A stretch of DNA of 13,423 nucleotides, taken from the NCBI GenBank assembly GCA_964425485.1, contig CAYRML010000040.1, forward strand, positions 1 to 13,423, given 5' to 3'. Position numbers and translations under genes: made by a program. Positions 1 through 6,929 of the stretch are shown here, in pieces. The number at the start of each line of letters is the position of its first letter. Position 1 is the stretch's first letter. The notes under the pieces are model-generated. The model made no database searches. It was not told the DNA's origin and saw nothing but the letters and a program-made list of their open reading frames with translations. Origin of the DNA: CAYRML01 sp964425485. Lineage in GTDB: Bacteria; Bacillota; Dehalobacteriia; UBA4068.

Positions 1-15
1 AACCCTGATCGCCAT
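1..15 (-). CDS. 5' end of next gene, possibly cysteinyl-tRNA synthetase (partial)
   Basis: Only five codons (MAIRV) are inside the window. An ATG at 15-13 is preceded by a strong ribosome binding site, AGGGGG at 28-23 on the minus strand, with 7 nt spacing, so a real gene starts here 30 nt after the gltX stop. In B. subtilis gltX is followed by cysE and then cysS. From memory, MAIRV resembles CysS N-termini (MxIRVYNTLT-like) more than CysE. The cysS assignment is an inference from context and five residues; the gene start itself is well supported. Confidence 0.5.
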
Positions 16-45
16 ATCAATTCCCCCTTAATCCGTATAAATAGT

Positions 46-1458
46 CTAGCGGCCGCTCAAACGGGCCAAGACTGTTTCTTTGCCCATCAAAGCTATCAAT
101 TTATCTAAATCAGGCCCATGCTGACAACCGGTAACTGCTACGCGTAAAGGCATAAATAAAGCCGCACCTTTGATCGATAATTCCTTGCCGCAGGCCTTGA
201 TCACGCCTTTAATGGCGGCAGCGTCAAACTCCGTGAGCTGTTCGATCTTTTGTTGGAATAAGGACAGCAAGGCCGGCACCTGCTCCGCTTTTAGAACAGC
301 TGCCGCCTCTTCATTTTCTACCACAACTTGTGTGCCTTCCAACAAAGGCAGAAATTTTTCGATATCGGCAAAAGTTTCTAAATGGCTCTGTAAGGCCTCC
401 GCCAATAAAAGCGTCCGCTTCTCTGACCAATCCGCGCCCAAGAAGGGCTTGATGCCGCATGCGATCTCTGCCACCGGCAGCTTGCGCAGATATTGACCAT
501 TGAGCCAGCGCAACTTATTGATATCAAAAACAGCAGGACTTTTGGAAACTCTTTCCAAAGAAAATTGTTCTTCCAATTGAGCCAAGCTGAAAATTTCCTC
601 TTCACTGCCGGGAGTCCAGCCCAAAAGGGCCAAAAAATTGACCAAAGCCGCCGGCAAATAACCTTCTTTTTCATAATTGACCACAGAAACCGAGCCATGC
701 CTCTTGCTCATCTTGCTGCGATCTTCCCCTAAAATCAAAGAGATATGAGCATATTGTGGATAAGGCCAGCCCAAAGCATCCAACAGCAAAAGTTGGCGGG
801 GGGTGTTGGAAAGATGCTCTTCCCCCCGCACCACATGGCTGATCTGCATTAGATAATCGTCCACTATAACAGCAAAATTATAGGTCGGGATGCCGTCGGA
901 TTTCATGATGATGAAATCGCCACCAATCTCCTCACTGGAAAAGACCACCTTGCCCCGCACCAAATCATCAATAACCAGCTCTGTATCATGCGGCACTTTA
1001 AAACGAATGACAGGCTTCAGGCCCTGGGCCTCTTTGGTCGCTCTTTCCTCAGCTGTCAAAGAGGCGCATTTGCCGCTGTAATGCGGTGTTTGTCCTTGTT
1101 CTACCTGTAGACGCCTCTGCTCTTCGATCTCCTCAGGCGAACAATAACAATAATAAGCTTGGCCTGCCGCTAGCAGTTTTTGCGCCGCTTCGGCATAGGT
1201 GGAAAGCCTTTCCATCTGTCGATAAGGGGCAAAAGGACCTCCGATGTCCACTCCTTCATTCCAATTGATACCTAGCCATCTCAAGGATGCTTTGATATTT
1301 TCTTCTGATTCCGGTGTGGAACGATCACGGTCCGTATCTTCCATACGCACTATGAAGTCACCATTATATTTTTTGGCCAAAAGATAATTAAACAAAGCGG
1401 ATCGGGCGCCGCCTATATGCAAAGGCCCGGTAGGACTGGGCGCAAAACGGACTCTCAC
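46..1458 (-). CDS. gltX: Glutamyl-tRNA synthetase
   Basis: A class I aminoacyl-tRNA synthetase that charges tRNA with glutamate in the cytoplasm. Numbered from the GTG start (470 aa), the HIGH-type motif PLHIGG is at residues 12-17 and the KMSKR loop at 249-253. A zinc-knuckle-like CxC (104, 106) with C131 sits in the acceptor-binding region, and the C-terminal anticodon-binding part ends normally, so the gene is complete. The frame stays open to an ATG at 1548, adding 30 residues. I prefer GTG at 1458 for three reasons: GGAGGG lies at 1473-1468 with 9 nt spacing, the family motif RVRFAPSPTG normally starts the protein, and the upstream ATG overlaps the predicted -35 box and has no ribosome binding site. 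Whether it is discriminating or also charges tRNA-Gln cannot be told from sequence alone. It is separated from the ispDF operon by terC, which reads the other way. Confidence 0.97.
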   Translation of the reverse strand: MRVRFAPSPTGPLHIGGARSALFNYLLAKKYNGDFIVRMEDTDRDRSTPESEENIKASLRWLGINWNEGVDIGGPFAPYRQMERLSTYAEAAQKLLAAGQAYYCYCSPEEIEEQRRLQVEQGQTPHYSGKCASLTAEERATKEAQGLKPVIRFKVPHDTELVIDDLVRGKVVFSSEEIGGDFIIMKSDGIPTYNFAVIVDDYLMQISHVVRGEEHLSNTPRQLLLLDALGWPYPQYAHISLILGEDRSKMSKRHGSVSVVNYEKEGYLPAALVNFLALLGWTPGSEEEIFSLAQLEEQFSLERVSKSPAVFDINKLRWLNGQYLRKLPVAEIACGIKPFLGADWSEKRTLLLAEALQSHLETFADIEKFLPLLEGTQVVVENEEAAAVLKAEQVPALLSLFQQKIEQLTEFDAAAIKGVIKACGKELSIKGAALFMPLRVAVTGCQHGPDLDKLIALMGKETVLARLSGR

Positions 1459-1518
1459 TTTTATTTTCCCTCCATATTTATATCCATACTTATAAGGATA
1501 TAATTCTTTTATCGTTTT

Positions 1519-1547
1519 ATTATATAACAAAGCTCTATCATTTTCCA
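1519..1547 (-). promoter_or_regulatory. Candidate sigma-A promoter of gltX
   Basis: On the minus strand a -35 TGGAAA (1547-1542) is followed after exactly 17 bp by a perfect -10 TATAAT (1524-1519). Transcription would begin near 1512, leaving a leader of roughly 55 nt before the GTG start at 1458. A weaker alternative, TTGACT (1583-1578) with 17 bp to TAATAC (1560-1555), lies just upstream. A dedicated promoter is expected because the preceding gene, terC, points the other way. Confidence 0.5.
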
Positions 1548-1653
1548 TAGATTTGTATTAATATACTGTTGGGGAGAAGTCAAATATTTTTCAAAATCAT
1601 AAAAAACCACTTGCATGCATAAATTAAGAATAAACCGATAAGGAGGTATATCT

Positions 1654-2340
1654 TTGCTGGAAAATTTAGCTTTACAAACGCCTTCTCAACTCGCAATTGC
1701 TATCTTATCTATCATAGTGCTGGACCTGGTCTTATCTGGGGATAATGCCGCGGTAATCGGCCTTGCCATCTGTCACCTGCCAGCAAAATTAAAAAAGAAG
1801 GCCGCCGCTATAGGGGCCCTTTTGGCTATTGTTTTGCGCATAGTCTGCACTATTTTTGCAACTATATTGCTCTCTATACCCTATTTTTCTTTTTTTGGCG
1901 GTATTCTCCTTATCATCATCACTTGGCAGCTTCTTAAAGACAAAAAACCCAGCAACAAGCCTGTTTCGGTCAAAGATAGCTTTTGGCAGGCTGTCGGCAT
2001 CATCGTGCTGGCCGATTTCTCTATGGCCATTGATAACGTGCTGGCTGTGGCCGGAGCTGCGCATGGGGAACCAATCTTGGTCATTTTCGGCCTTTTAGTA
2101 TCTATTCCCATCCTGATTTTTGCCTCCACCTGGCTTTCCAACCTGATGACCAAATATCCCATCATCCTCTGGCTGGGCGGGGCCGTGCTTATTCATACCG
2201 CTTTGGATATGATAATGGAAGACAGAGCCATGGCCATTTATCAAGTAACCGGGCAAGTCATGGCCACGGCTATACCTATTATAGTTGCCGTACTGCTGTT
2301 TATTTTCGGTATTCGCAAAATGCGCAGGAAACGAACCTAA
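1654..2340 (+). CDS. TerC/YjbE-family integral membrane protein
   Basis: 228 aa, polytopic membrane protein of the TerC family, closest by pattern to the YjbE subgroup. Hydrophobic segments lie at about 12-40, 50-75, 79-94, 112-133, 140-160, 168-187 and 202-221. The two signature repeats are LDLVLSGDN (23-31, acidic D24 and D30) and ADFSMAIDN (120-128, D121 and D127), each inside a membrane helix; these acidic residues are thought to line a metal path. Some B. subtilis TerC proteins support manganese efflux and metalation of secreted enzymes; whether this one does is inference. The start is TTG at 1654, with AAGGAGG at 1640-1646 and 7 nt spacing. It is the only plus-strand gene here, divergent from gltX and convergent with the ASKHA gene, whose stop it overlaps by 4 bp. 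I found no convincing -35/-10 pair or Mn riboswitch upstream. Confidence 0.9.
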   Translation: MLENLALQTPSQLAIAILSIIVLDLVLSGDNAAVIGLAICHLPAKLKKKAAAIGALLAIVLRIVCTIFATILLSIPYFSFFGGILLIIITWQLLKDKKPSNKPVSVKDSFWQAVGIIVLADFSMAIDNVLAVAGAAHGEPILVIFGLLVSIPILIFASTWLSNLMTKYPIILWLGGAVLIHTALDMIMEDRAMAIYQVTGQVMATAIPIIVAVLLFIFGIRKMRRKRT

Positions 2341-3920
2341 AAATTCAGGGCTTTGATAAAAAGATTCTGGAATCCTTTTTGTCCGGCTGTATCTACATGG
2401 CGGATCTGTTTAGCTAAATTATCCGCAACCTGCCTCTTTTCATCATCTATGGCAGCAAGATAAGCCCCCTGCCAGGCCGCATTTCCTATATAATCAACGC
2501 GCTCCTTGTCTATTGGCGGCAACAGGCCAAGATAAATGGCGTCTTCCTTAGCCAATTTGTTGCCAAAAGCGCCGGCCAAAAGCACTTGTTCAATATCCGC
2601 CACATCTGCTCCTGCCTCAGTCAAAAGGCTCTGCCAACAAGCGGCTATAGCGCCTTTGGCCAACTGAAATTCTCGAATATCAGATTGATACAAAGCCACT
2701 TCATTTTTCAACAAAAACCGTCTTTTCTGACCGTCTCCCTGCAAACGGCCAGATAAGGCTGGCAACACCTTAGCACCGGCCGCTAGGCGCCCCCTTTGAT
2801 CCAACAAACTTTGCCGCCGCAAAAAAGCAACCAAAGACAAAAGACCGCTGCCGCAAATGCCACAAAGAGGCTTATCACATATGGTTCGGCAAGCAATATC
2901 ATCATTTCCCAAGCAAACTGCCCATAAAGCACCGGCTGTGGCCCTCATGCCACAGATTATATGCGCACCTTCAAAGGCTGGTCCGGCTGCTGCCGAAGCT
3001 GCCAATATCTGACCACGGCCCACCAAGACGATTTCTCCGTTAGTGCCAATATCAAGCAGCAAAGTGTAGTTTGCCGCATCTTTTTTACCCCACAAATCAC
3101 AAGCTAAAATTGCCGCCAGAGTATCGGAGCCAACATAGCCTCCAATATTGGGCAGCAAATAGACATCCGCAGCCAACCGCGGATAATATGGAGCCAGGGG
3201 CAGTTGCCCGGCTCTTTTTTTCTGCCCTACCAACAAAGTCGGCTCATAAGGCGCCTGCGCCAAACTCTGCGGGGAAATATTCCAGGCCAGATGGCTCATG
3301 ACGGAATTAGCAACCACAGTGATGACCTTGATCTTATCAACATCAGCCTGGCTCTTTTGACAAAGACGGCCCAGCAAAGCGGCAATATCCCTCCATACAG
3401 CCTGCTGCAAAAGAGACAAGCCATCGGCATTTTGCAGGCAATAATCTATGCGCGTGATGACATCGGCGCCAAAACTACGCTGAGAATTATCCTGGCTGGC
3501 CATTGATAAAATCTGACCATTAGCCAAATCTAGCAAGCCTGCCGCGATGCTGGTAGTGCCTAAGTCTATAGCCACCGCCAAATCATGCTTCGCCGGTGCA
3601 ATTTGGCAGCTTCTTTCCTCTTCTACCCCCACAGCTGGGGACAACTCCACAGTCAGATCATCCCGGATTGTTTGCAGGCAGGCCAAACGCCAACCAGCCT
3701 CCAGCTCGCCGGCGGAAAATATCTCCTGCTCCTTGATGTGCGGAGCCGTAATGTTGCCGGCTTTGATCCGAACGCGGCAACGGCGACAGATACCCCTGCC
3801 GCCGCAATCTCCATCCAGCAAAAATCCACCGGCTGCCAAAACCTGATAAAGATTATGGCCCTCAGCTGCCGTTATGCTTATATTTGCCGGTAAAACTTTT
3901 ATAATATATTGTTTATCCAT
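2337..3920 (-). CDS. [2Fe-2S] ferredoxin-ASKHA ATPase, RACo-like corrinoid-activator family
   Basis: 527 aa, predicted cytoplasmic. The N-terminal plant-type ferredoxin domain (about 1-97) carries C39, C45, C48 and C81 (Cx5Cx2Cx32C). A DUF4445-type ASKHA fold follows: phosphate-1 loop AIDLGTTS (117-124), QRSFGADVITRI (147-158), phosphate-2 loop LLLDIGTNGE (287-296), GPAFEGA (313-319), GICGSGL (354-360), SDIREFQLAKGAI (413-425) and adenosine motif LLAGAFGN (447-454). RACo proteins use ATP to reduce inactive Co(II) corrinoid proteins to Co(I). No corrinoid protein or methyltransferase lies in this window, so the target is unknown. RACo, as I recall it, is about 100 residues longer, with a middle domain between ferredoxin and ASKHA; here only a short linker remains. 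Extra cysteines (336, 344, 348, 353) cluster beside the usual 323 and 356. The ATG is 3 nt after the ispDF stop, with a modest GGGTGA site, implying co-translation. Confidence 0.88.
   Translation of the reverse strand: MDKQYIIKVLPANISITAAEGHNLYQVLAAGGFLLDGDCGGRGICRRCRVRIKAGNITAPHIKEQEIFSAGELEAGWRLACLQTIRDDLTVELSPAVGVEEERSCQIAPAKHDLAVAIDLGTTSIAAGLLDLANGQILSMASQDNSQRSFGADVITRIDYCLQNADGLSLLQQAVWRDIAALLGRLCQKSQADVDKIKVITVVANSVMSHLAWNISPQSLAQAPYEPTLLVGQKKRAGQLPLAPYYPRLAADVYLLPNIGGYVGSDTLAAILACDLWGKKDAANYTLLLDIGTNGEIVLVGRGQILAASAAAGPAFEGAHIICGMRATAGALWAVCLGNDDIACRTICDKPLCGICGSGLLSLVAFLRRQSLLDQRGRLAAGAKVLPALSGRLQGDGQKRRFLLKNEVALYQSDIREFQLAKGAIAACWQSLLTEAGADVADIEQVLLAGAFGNKLAKEDAIYLGLLPPIDKERVDYIGNAAWQGAYLAAIDDEKRQVADNLAKQIRHVDTAGQKGFQNLFIKALNF
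2358..2380 (+). terminator. Weak candidate terminator for terC inside the ASKHA gene end
   Basis: About 18 nt after the terC stop, AAAAAGATT (2358-2366) can pair with AATCCTTTTT (2371-2380), leaving one bulged C and a CTGG loop. The A-tract/T-tract form resembles an intrinsic terminator, but the stem contains very few G-C pairs and the T-tract is part of the stem. It lies within the last codons of the opposing gene, so coding constraint could explain the bases. Confidence 0.3.
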
Positions 3921-3923
3921 AAT

Positions 3924-5093
3924 TCACCCTGCAACTGATTCTATTAAAGCTGTGGCCTGGGCGGCAATGCCTTCCTCCCGGCCACAAAAGCCCAAAGTTT
4001 CCGTAGTAGTCGCTTTGATGCTGATCTGATCCACATAGATGGAGAGGGCTTGAGCTATATTTGCTCTCATTTGGCTGATATACGGCGCTATTTTGGGCTT
4101 TTGGGCGATTATGATGCTGTCAATATTGCAAATGCGATATCTTTCTTGCGTCAGCTTCTGTCCTGCTTCAGCCAAGAGAAGCAGGCTGCTGATGCCCTTA
4201 TAACGCTCATTGGAATCAGGAAAATGCCGGCCTATATCACCCATGGCTGCGGCACCAAATAAGGCATCGGCTATGGCATGGCAAAGCACATCGGCATCGC
4301 TGTGCCCCCAAAGCCCGGTAGGATGCTCTATAGTAACACCACCTAATACCAGTTTGCGGCCCAATACCAATTTATGAACATCATAGCCGATGCCCATACG
4401 CATTTTATTTGCCTGTCCAATATTAGCAATCATCAGTTTGGCCCTTTGCCAATCCTCCGGCGTAGTCAATTTGAAATTCGACTCCTCTCCCGGCGATAAA
4501 TAAACATCAAAACCATAATGCTCCAGCAAAGAGGCATCATCAGATGCTTGAAAATTTTCCGCACGAGCTTTTTCATGGGCCGAAAGCAAATCGGCCTTAG
4601 AAAATATCTGCGGAGTCTGGGCCGCAAAAAGCTGATCGCGACATAAAGTTCCAATGATCTTATGCCCGTCCGCCTGTTTTATAGTATCCTTGACCGGAAC
4701 AGCCGGCACAGAAGAGCCATGAAGCAAAGCGTCGGCCAAAAGCGATTTTATGTGCCACGCACTAACAAAAGGCCTGGCAGCGTCATGCACAGCCACCTGA
4801 TTACAAACCGGGGAAACAGCCGCCACAGCATTATAAACCGACTGTTGACGGCTGGCACCACCCTGTACTATTTTTTTTACTTTGGCAAAATCTCTGCTCA
4901 ATTCCCGGCAAAGATCCAGTTCCGCAGCAGCAGCCGCGATAATAATCTCCTCGACCTCAGAAAGGGCGGAAAAAGCCGCTACAGACCAGGACAACACCGG
5001 TTTGTCGCCAAGAAGAGCAAAGGTCTTATTTTGCCCTAAAGCCATACGGCTGCCTTTACCGGCAGCTAAGATCACAACAGCTAGCCGCGGCAT
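3924..5093 (-). CDS. ispDF: Bifunctional IspD-IspF, MEP isoprenoid pathway
   Basis: 389 aa fusion of two non-consecutive enzymes of the methylerythritol phosphate pathway. Residues 1-about 225 are IspD (4-diphosphocytidyl-methylerythritol synthase): the nucleotide-binding start VVILAAGKGSRM (6-17), K23, the AVHDAARPFV segment (101-110), R152, TPQ (160-162) and NFKLTTPEDW (206-215, K208). Residues 231-389 are IspF (2-C-methyl-erythritol 2,4-cyclodiphosphate synthase): GIGYDVH (234-240) supplies metal ligands D238 and H240, H272 is the third, and KATTTETLGF (360-369) is conserved. Both halves keep every key residue I can check, so both should be active. The linker is very short. The ATG shares one base with the yacL stop (TGATG), and the upstream AAGGGGTGG lies in the yacL tail, so translation is coupled. 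An internal ATG at 4403 (M231) could in principle give free IspF, but its ribosome binding site is weak. Confidence 0.97.
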   Translation of the reverse strand: MPRLAVVILAAGKGSRMALGQNKTFALLGDKPVLSWSVAAFSALSEVEEIIIAAAAAELDLCRELSRDFAKVKKIVQGGASRQQSVYNAVAAVSPVCNQVAVHDAARPFVSAWHIKSLLADALLHGSSVPAVPVKDTIKQADGHKIIGTLCRDQLFAAQTPQIFSKADLLSAHEKARAENFQASDDASLLEHYGFDVYLSPGEESNFKLTTPEDWQRAKLMIANIGQANKMRMGIGYDVHKLVLGRKLVLGGVTIEHPTGLWGHSDADVLCHAIADALFGAAAMGDIGRHFPDSNERYKGISSLLLLAEAGQKLTQERYRICNIDSIIIAQKPKIAPYISQMRANIAQALSIYVDQISIKATTTETLGFCGREEGIAAQATALIESVAG

Positions 5094-6229
5094 CAGACCA
5101 CCCCTTCATTAAGCTGACCTACTTCTCCATCTTTGCCATATTTGGGCCTGGCAAAGACCATGCGTCCGGCAGATGTTTGCAAAACGCTGGTCACCACAAC
5201 ATAGATAGTCTTATCTATAAAGTTTTTGCCATTTTCCACAACTACCATAGTTCCATCATCAAGATAAGCTATACCCTGACCTGGCTCCTTACCGTCTTTG
5301 ACCACATGCGTGACCATTTCCTCACCGGGCAACATCACCGGCTTGACAGCATTGCTGAGCTCATTGATATTCAGCACTTTGACCCCCTGCATTTGGGCCA
5401 CTTTGTTCAGGTTAAAATCATTGGTCAAGACCATGCCTTTAAGATCCTGAGTCAATTTGAGCAGTTTGGAATCGACTTCGGCAATATGTGGATAATCGGT
5501 TTCATCAACAATGACATTGCCTTCAAAATCCTGGCGCATTTTGTTAAGGATATCCAATCCACGTCGACCGCGATTTCTCTTCAAAGGATCGCTGGAATCG
5601 GCGATATGGCGCAATTCTTCTAAAACAAAATTAGCTACTATCAACTGGCCCTCGATAAAGCCGGTCTTATAAATATCGGCGATACGTCCATCGATAATAA
5701 CGCTGGTATCCAATATCTTAGGAGCTGTTTTTTGCGCCGCTTTCTCCTTTTTCTCCTTTTTTACATCCAGTTTATGCAGGCGTTCTACCCGTTCCATGCG
5801 GGCATTATTGATCCACTGTCTGAAATCCTCTCTTTTTTTATAGCCAATGACAGCGCCCATATAACCACAGAAAAACAGTAATATAATGGCAAGAAAAGGC
5901 CCTATTAAATTAATATTTTTGACAGCTGTCCCGATCAATGCGGCAATGACCAAACCGATTACCAAGCCAATAACTATACATAAAATATCAAATACCGACA
6001 TTTTGAATAAAGACGCTAGGAATTTATCGGCGCTTTTTTCTACGCCTCTTACTATGGCCGGAGCAATCAAAATGCCCACAACCAAAGCGGCGACAGAAAC
6101 ACCGATTAAAAAGGAGACATAGCTCATATTATGCGCATCAAAGATCAGATCAGCCCAAAAGGTATAAAAAAGAATAAAAGTTATAATTGCAAAAAGCAAG
6201 CCTACTCCGCCATAAATAAACTTTTTCAC
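5093..6229 (-). CDS. yacL: YacL-type membrane protein with PIN and TRAM domains
   Basis: 378 aa from the GTG at 6229. Four N-terminal hydrophobic segments (about 4-26, 38-62, 80-102, 106-130) anchor it in the membrane. A charged linker rich in Lys/Glu (about 131-169) leads to a PIN nuclease-like domain (170-292) with the acidic residues expected of the metal site: D174 in LDTSVI, E204/E205, D253 in EVDSKLL and D271 in TNDFNLN. The C-terminus (about 307-362) is a TRAM RNA-binding domain. The family sits between radA/disA or carD and ispD in many Bacillota; its RNA substrate is not known to me. The start was moved from an in-frame ATG at 6262, because AGGAGGTGAG lies at 6244-6235 with ideal spacing to GTG 6229 and family proteins begin right at the first membrane helix. 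It overlaps ispDF by 1 nt. A long hairpin precedes it. Confidence 0.93.
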   Translation of the reverse strand: MKKFIYGGVGLLFAIITFILFYTFWADLIFDAHNMSYVSFLIGVSVAALVVGILIAPAIVRGVEKSADKFLASLFKMSVFDILCIVIGLVIGLVIAALIGTAVKNINLIGPFLAIILLFFCGYMGAVIGYKKREDFRQWINNARMERVERLHKLDVKKEKKEKAAQKTAPKILDTSVIIDGRIADIYKTGFIEGQLIVANFVLEELRHIADSSDPLKRNRGRRGLDILNKMRQDFEGNVIVDETDYPHIAEVDSKLLKLTQDLKGMVLTNDFNLNKVAQMQGVKVLNINELSNAVKPVMLPGEEMVTHVVKDGKEPGQGIAYLDDGTMVVVENGKNFIDKTIYVVVTSVLQTSAGRMVFARPKYGKDGEVGQLNEGVV

Positions 6230-6263
6230 TATACTCACCTCCTTTCTCATGGATTTATACAAA

Positions 6264-6306
6264 TGTCATCAACAAAGCACCCCACAAGGCTGCTTCATTG
6301 ATGACA
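6264..6306 (-). promoter_or_regulatory. Long RNA hairpin between carD and yacL
   Basis: The minus-strand transcript contains TGTCATCAA (6306-6298) that pairs perfectly with TTGATGACA (6272-6264). Inside it are two positions that become G-U wobbles in minus-strand RNA but are mismatches in plus-strand RNA. Then come AAGCA (6295-6291) with TGCTT (6279-6275), a G-G mismatch, a CC/GG pair, and a five-base loop. The near-continuous stem is therefore about 18 pairs. The bases after it (ATTTGTATAAAT) are AT-rich but not a T-run, so it is a poor classical terminator. It may protect the carD 3' end, attenuate read-through into yacL, or act as a processing site. The structure is seen directly; the role is inferred. 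Confidence 0.55.
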
Positions 6307-6339
6307 AAGGTATTGGCTATGGGTTATTCGTTGATATAA

Positions 6340-6819
6340 TCAGCTGATAAAAACCTGTTCAATGGCATCCATAACGCTATTTTCACTTGTTTCTTCCGCC
6401 AGCATTAATTCACTAACCAAAATCTGCCTGGCTTGGTCTAAAAGTTTCTTTTCACCGGTGGATAACCCCTTAATCAGATTGCGAGACATCAGATTGCGGA
6501 CAACCTGAGCCACATCAACAATATCGCCGCTTTTAATTTTGTCCATATGGTGACGATAGCGCCTGTTCCAATTGTCATCAAATTCATCCGGTTGCGATCT
6601 TAATATATCAAAGATCTCTTCTACCCTCTCTTTAGGTATGACCTCTCTCATGCCAAGCTTATTGACCATTTCTACAGGAACCAATAAAGTCATATCTCCA
6701 AAAGGAATATGCAGCACATAATAATCGTGTTGCTGACCTAATATTTCTCTTTGTTCTATTGCTTGAATAACCCCAGCGCCGTGCACGGGATAAACAACTT
6801 TGTCACCTATTGCAAACAT
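6340..6819 (-). CDS. carD: CarD/CdnL-family RNA polymerase-binding transcription regulator
   Basis: 159 aa. The N-terminal Tudor-like RNA polymerase-interacting domain (about 1-58) begins FAIGDKVVYPVHGAGVI and contains YYVLHIPFGDMTLLVPV. The helical C-terminal DNA-binding domain (about 63-159) contains DNWNRRYR, whose W84 matches the Trp that wedges into the minor groove at the -10 edge in characterised CarD proteins. SGDIVDVAQVVRNL and KGLSTGEKKLL are also family signatures. CarD binds the polymerase beta subunit and stabilises open complexes, classically at rRNA promoters. The frame opens at an ATG at 6843, but the ATG at 6819 is preferred: GGGGG lies at 6831-6827 and family proteins start MFxIGDKVVYP. 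It has two predicted promoters of its own upstream. It occupies the position where B. subtilis has disA. Confidence 0.95.
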   Translation of the reverse strand: MFAIGDKVVYPVHGAGVIQAIEQREILGQQHDYYVLHIPFGDMTLLVPVEMVNKLGMREVIPKERVEEIFDILRSQPDEFDDNWNRRYRHHMDKIKSGDIVDVAQVVRNLMSRNLIKGLSTGEKKLLDQARQILVSELMLAEETSENSVMDAIEQVFIS

Positions 6820-6857
6820 TGGTCTTCCCCCATTTTTAAACATTTGTGACTATATTT

Positions 6858-6886
6858 ATTTTAACAAATTTAAGGGGGAATGTCAA
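6858..6886 (-). promoter_or_regulatory. Proximal carD promoter (P2)
   Basis: On the minus strand TTGACA (6886-6881), a 17-bp spacer and TAAAAT (6863-6858) are present, with TGT directly before the -10 giving an extended -10 TGn. This is an 11/12 match to the sigma-A consensus. Transcription would start near 6851, about 30 nt before the carD ATG. Confidence 0.75.
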
Positions 6887-6900
6887 ATTATAAAAGGGAT

Positions 6901-6929
6901 ATTTTATCATAATGCATATAGCCTGTCAA
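6901..6929 (-). promoter_or_regulatory. Distal carD promoter (P1)
   Basis: On the minus strand TTGACA (6929-6924), a 17-bp spacer and TAAAAT (6906-6901) are present, preceded by TGA (extended -10). The hexamers and spacing are identical to P2 and lie exactly 43 bp upstream of it. It sits between the radA stop and P2, and no terminator is visible between radA and this promoter, so read-through from radA is also possible. Confidence 0.75.

Noticed and set aside
44..57. Sequence resembling an XbaI/NotI cloning linker (TCTAGCGGCCGC)
   Set aside because: It reads in frame as the natural last codons of gltX (LSGR then TAG) and the surrounding sequence continues normally, so it is a chance palindrome rather than vector.
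1459..1548. N-terminal 30-residue extension of GltX
   Set aside because: The ATG overlaps a predicted -35 box and has no ribosome binding site, whereas GTG 1458 has GGAGGG at good distance and matches the family start.
1578..1595. CtsR-like box upstream of gltX/terC (AGTCAAA then TTTCAAA)
   Set aside because: The spacer is 4 nt instead of 3 and the second heptad lacks the leading RG; it is probably part of an AT-rich promoter region.
1571..1650. Possible manganese (yybP-ykoY) riboswitch before terC
   Set aside because: A GGGGAG string is present, but I cannot build the paired stems or the conserved internal loops, and the leader is too short and AT-rich.
6254..6259. TATAAA just before the yacL start as a promoter -10
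   Set aside because: No acceptable -35 lies 16-18 bp upstream, because that segment forms the hairpin; yacL is more likely read from the carD promoters.
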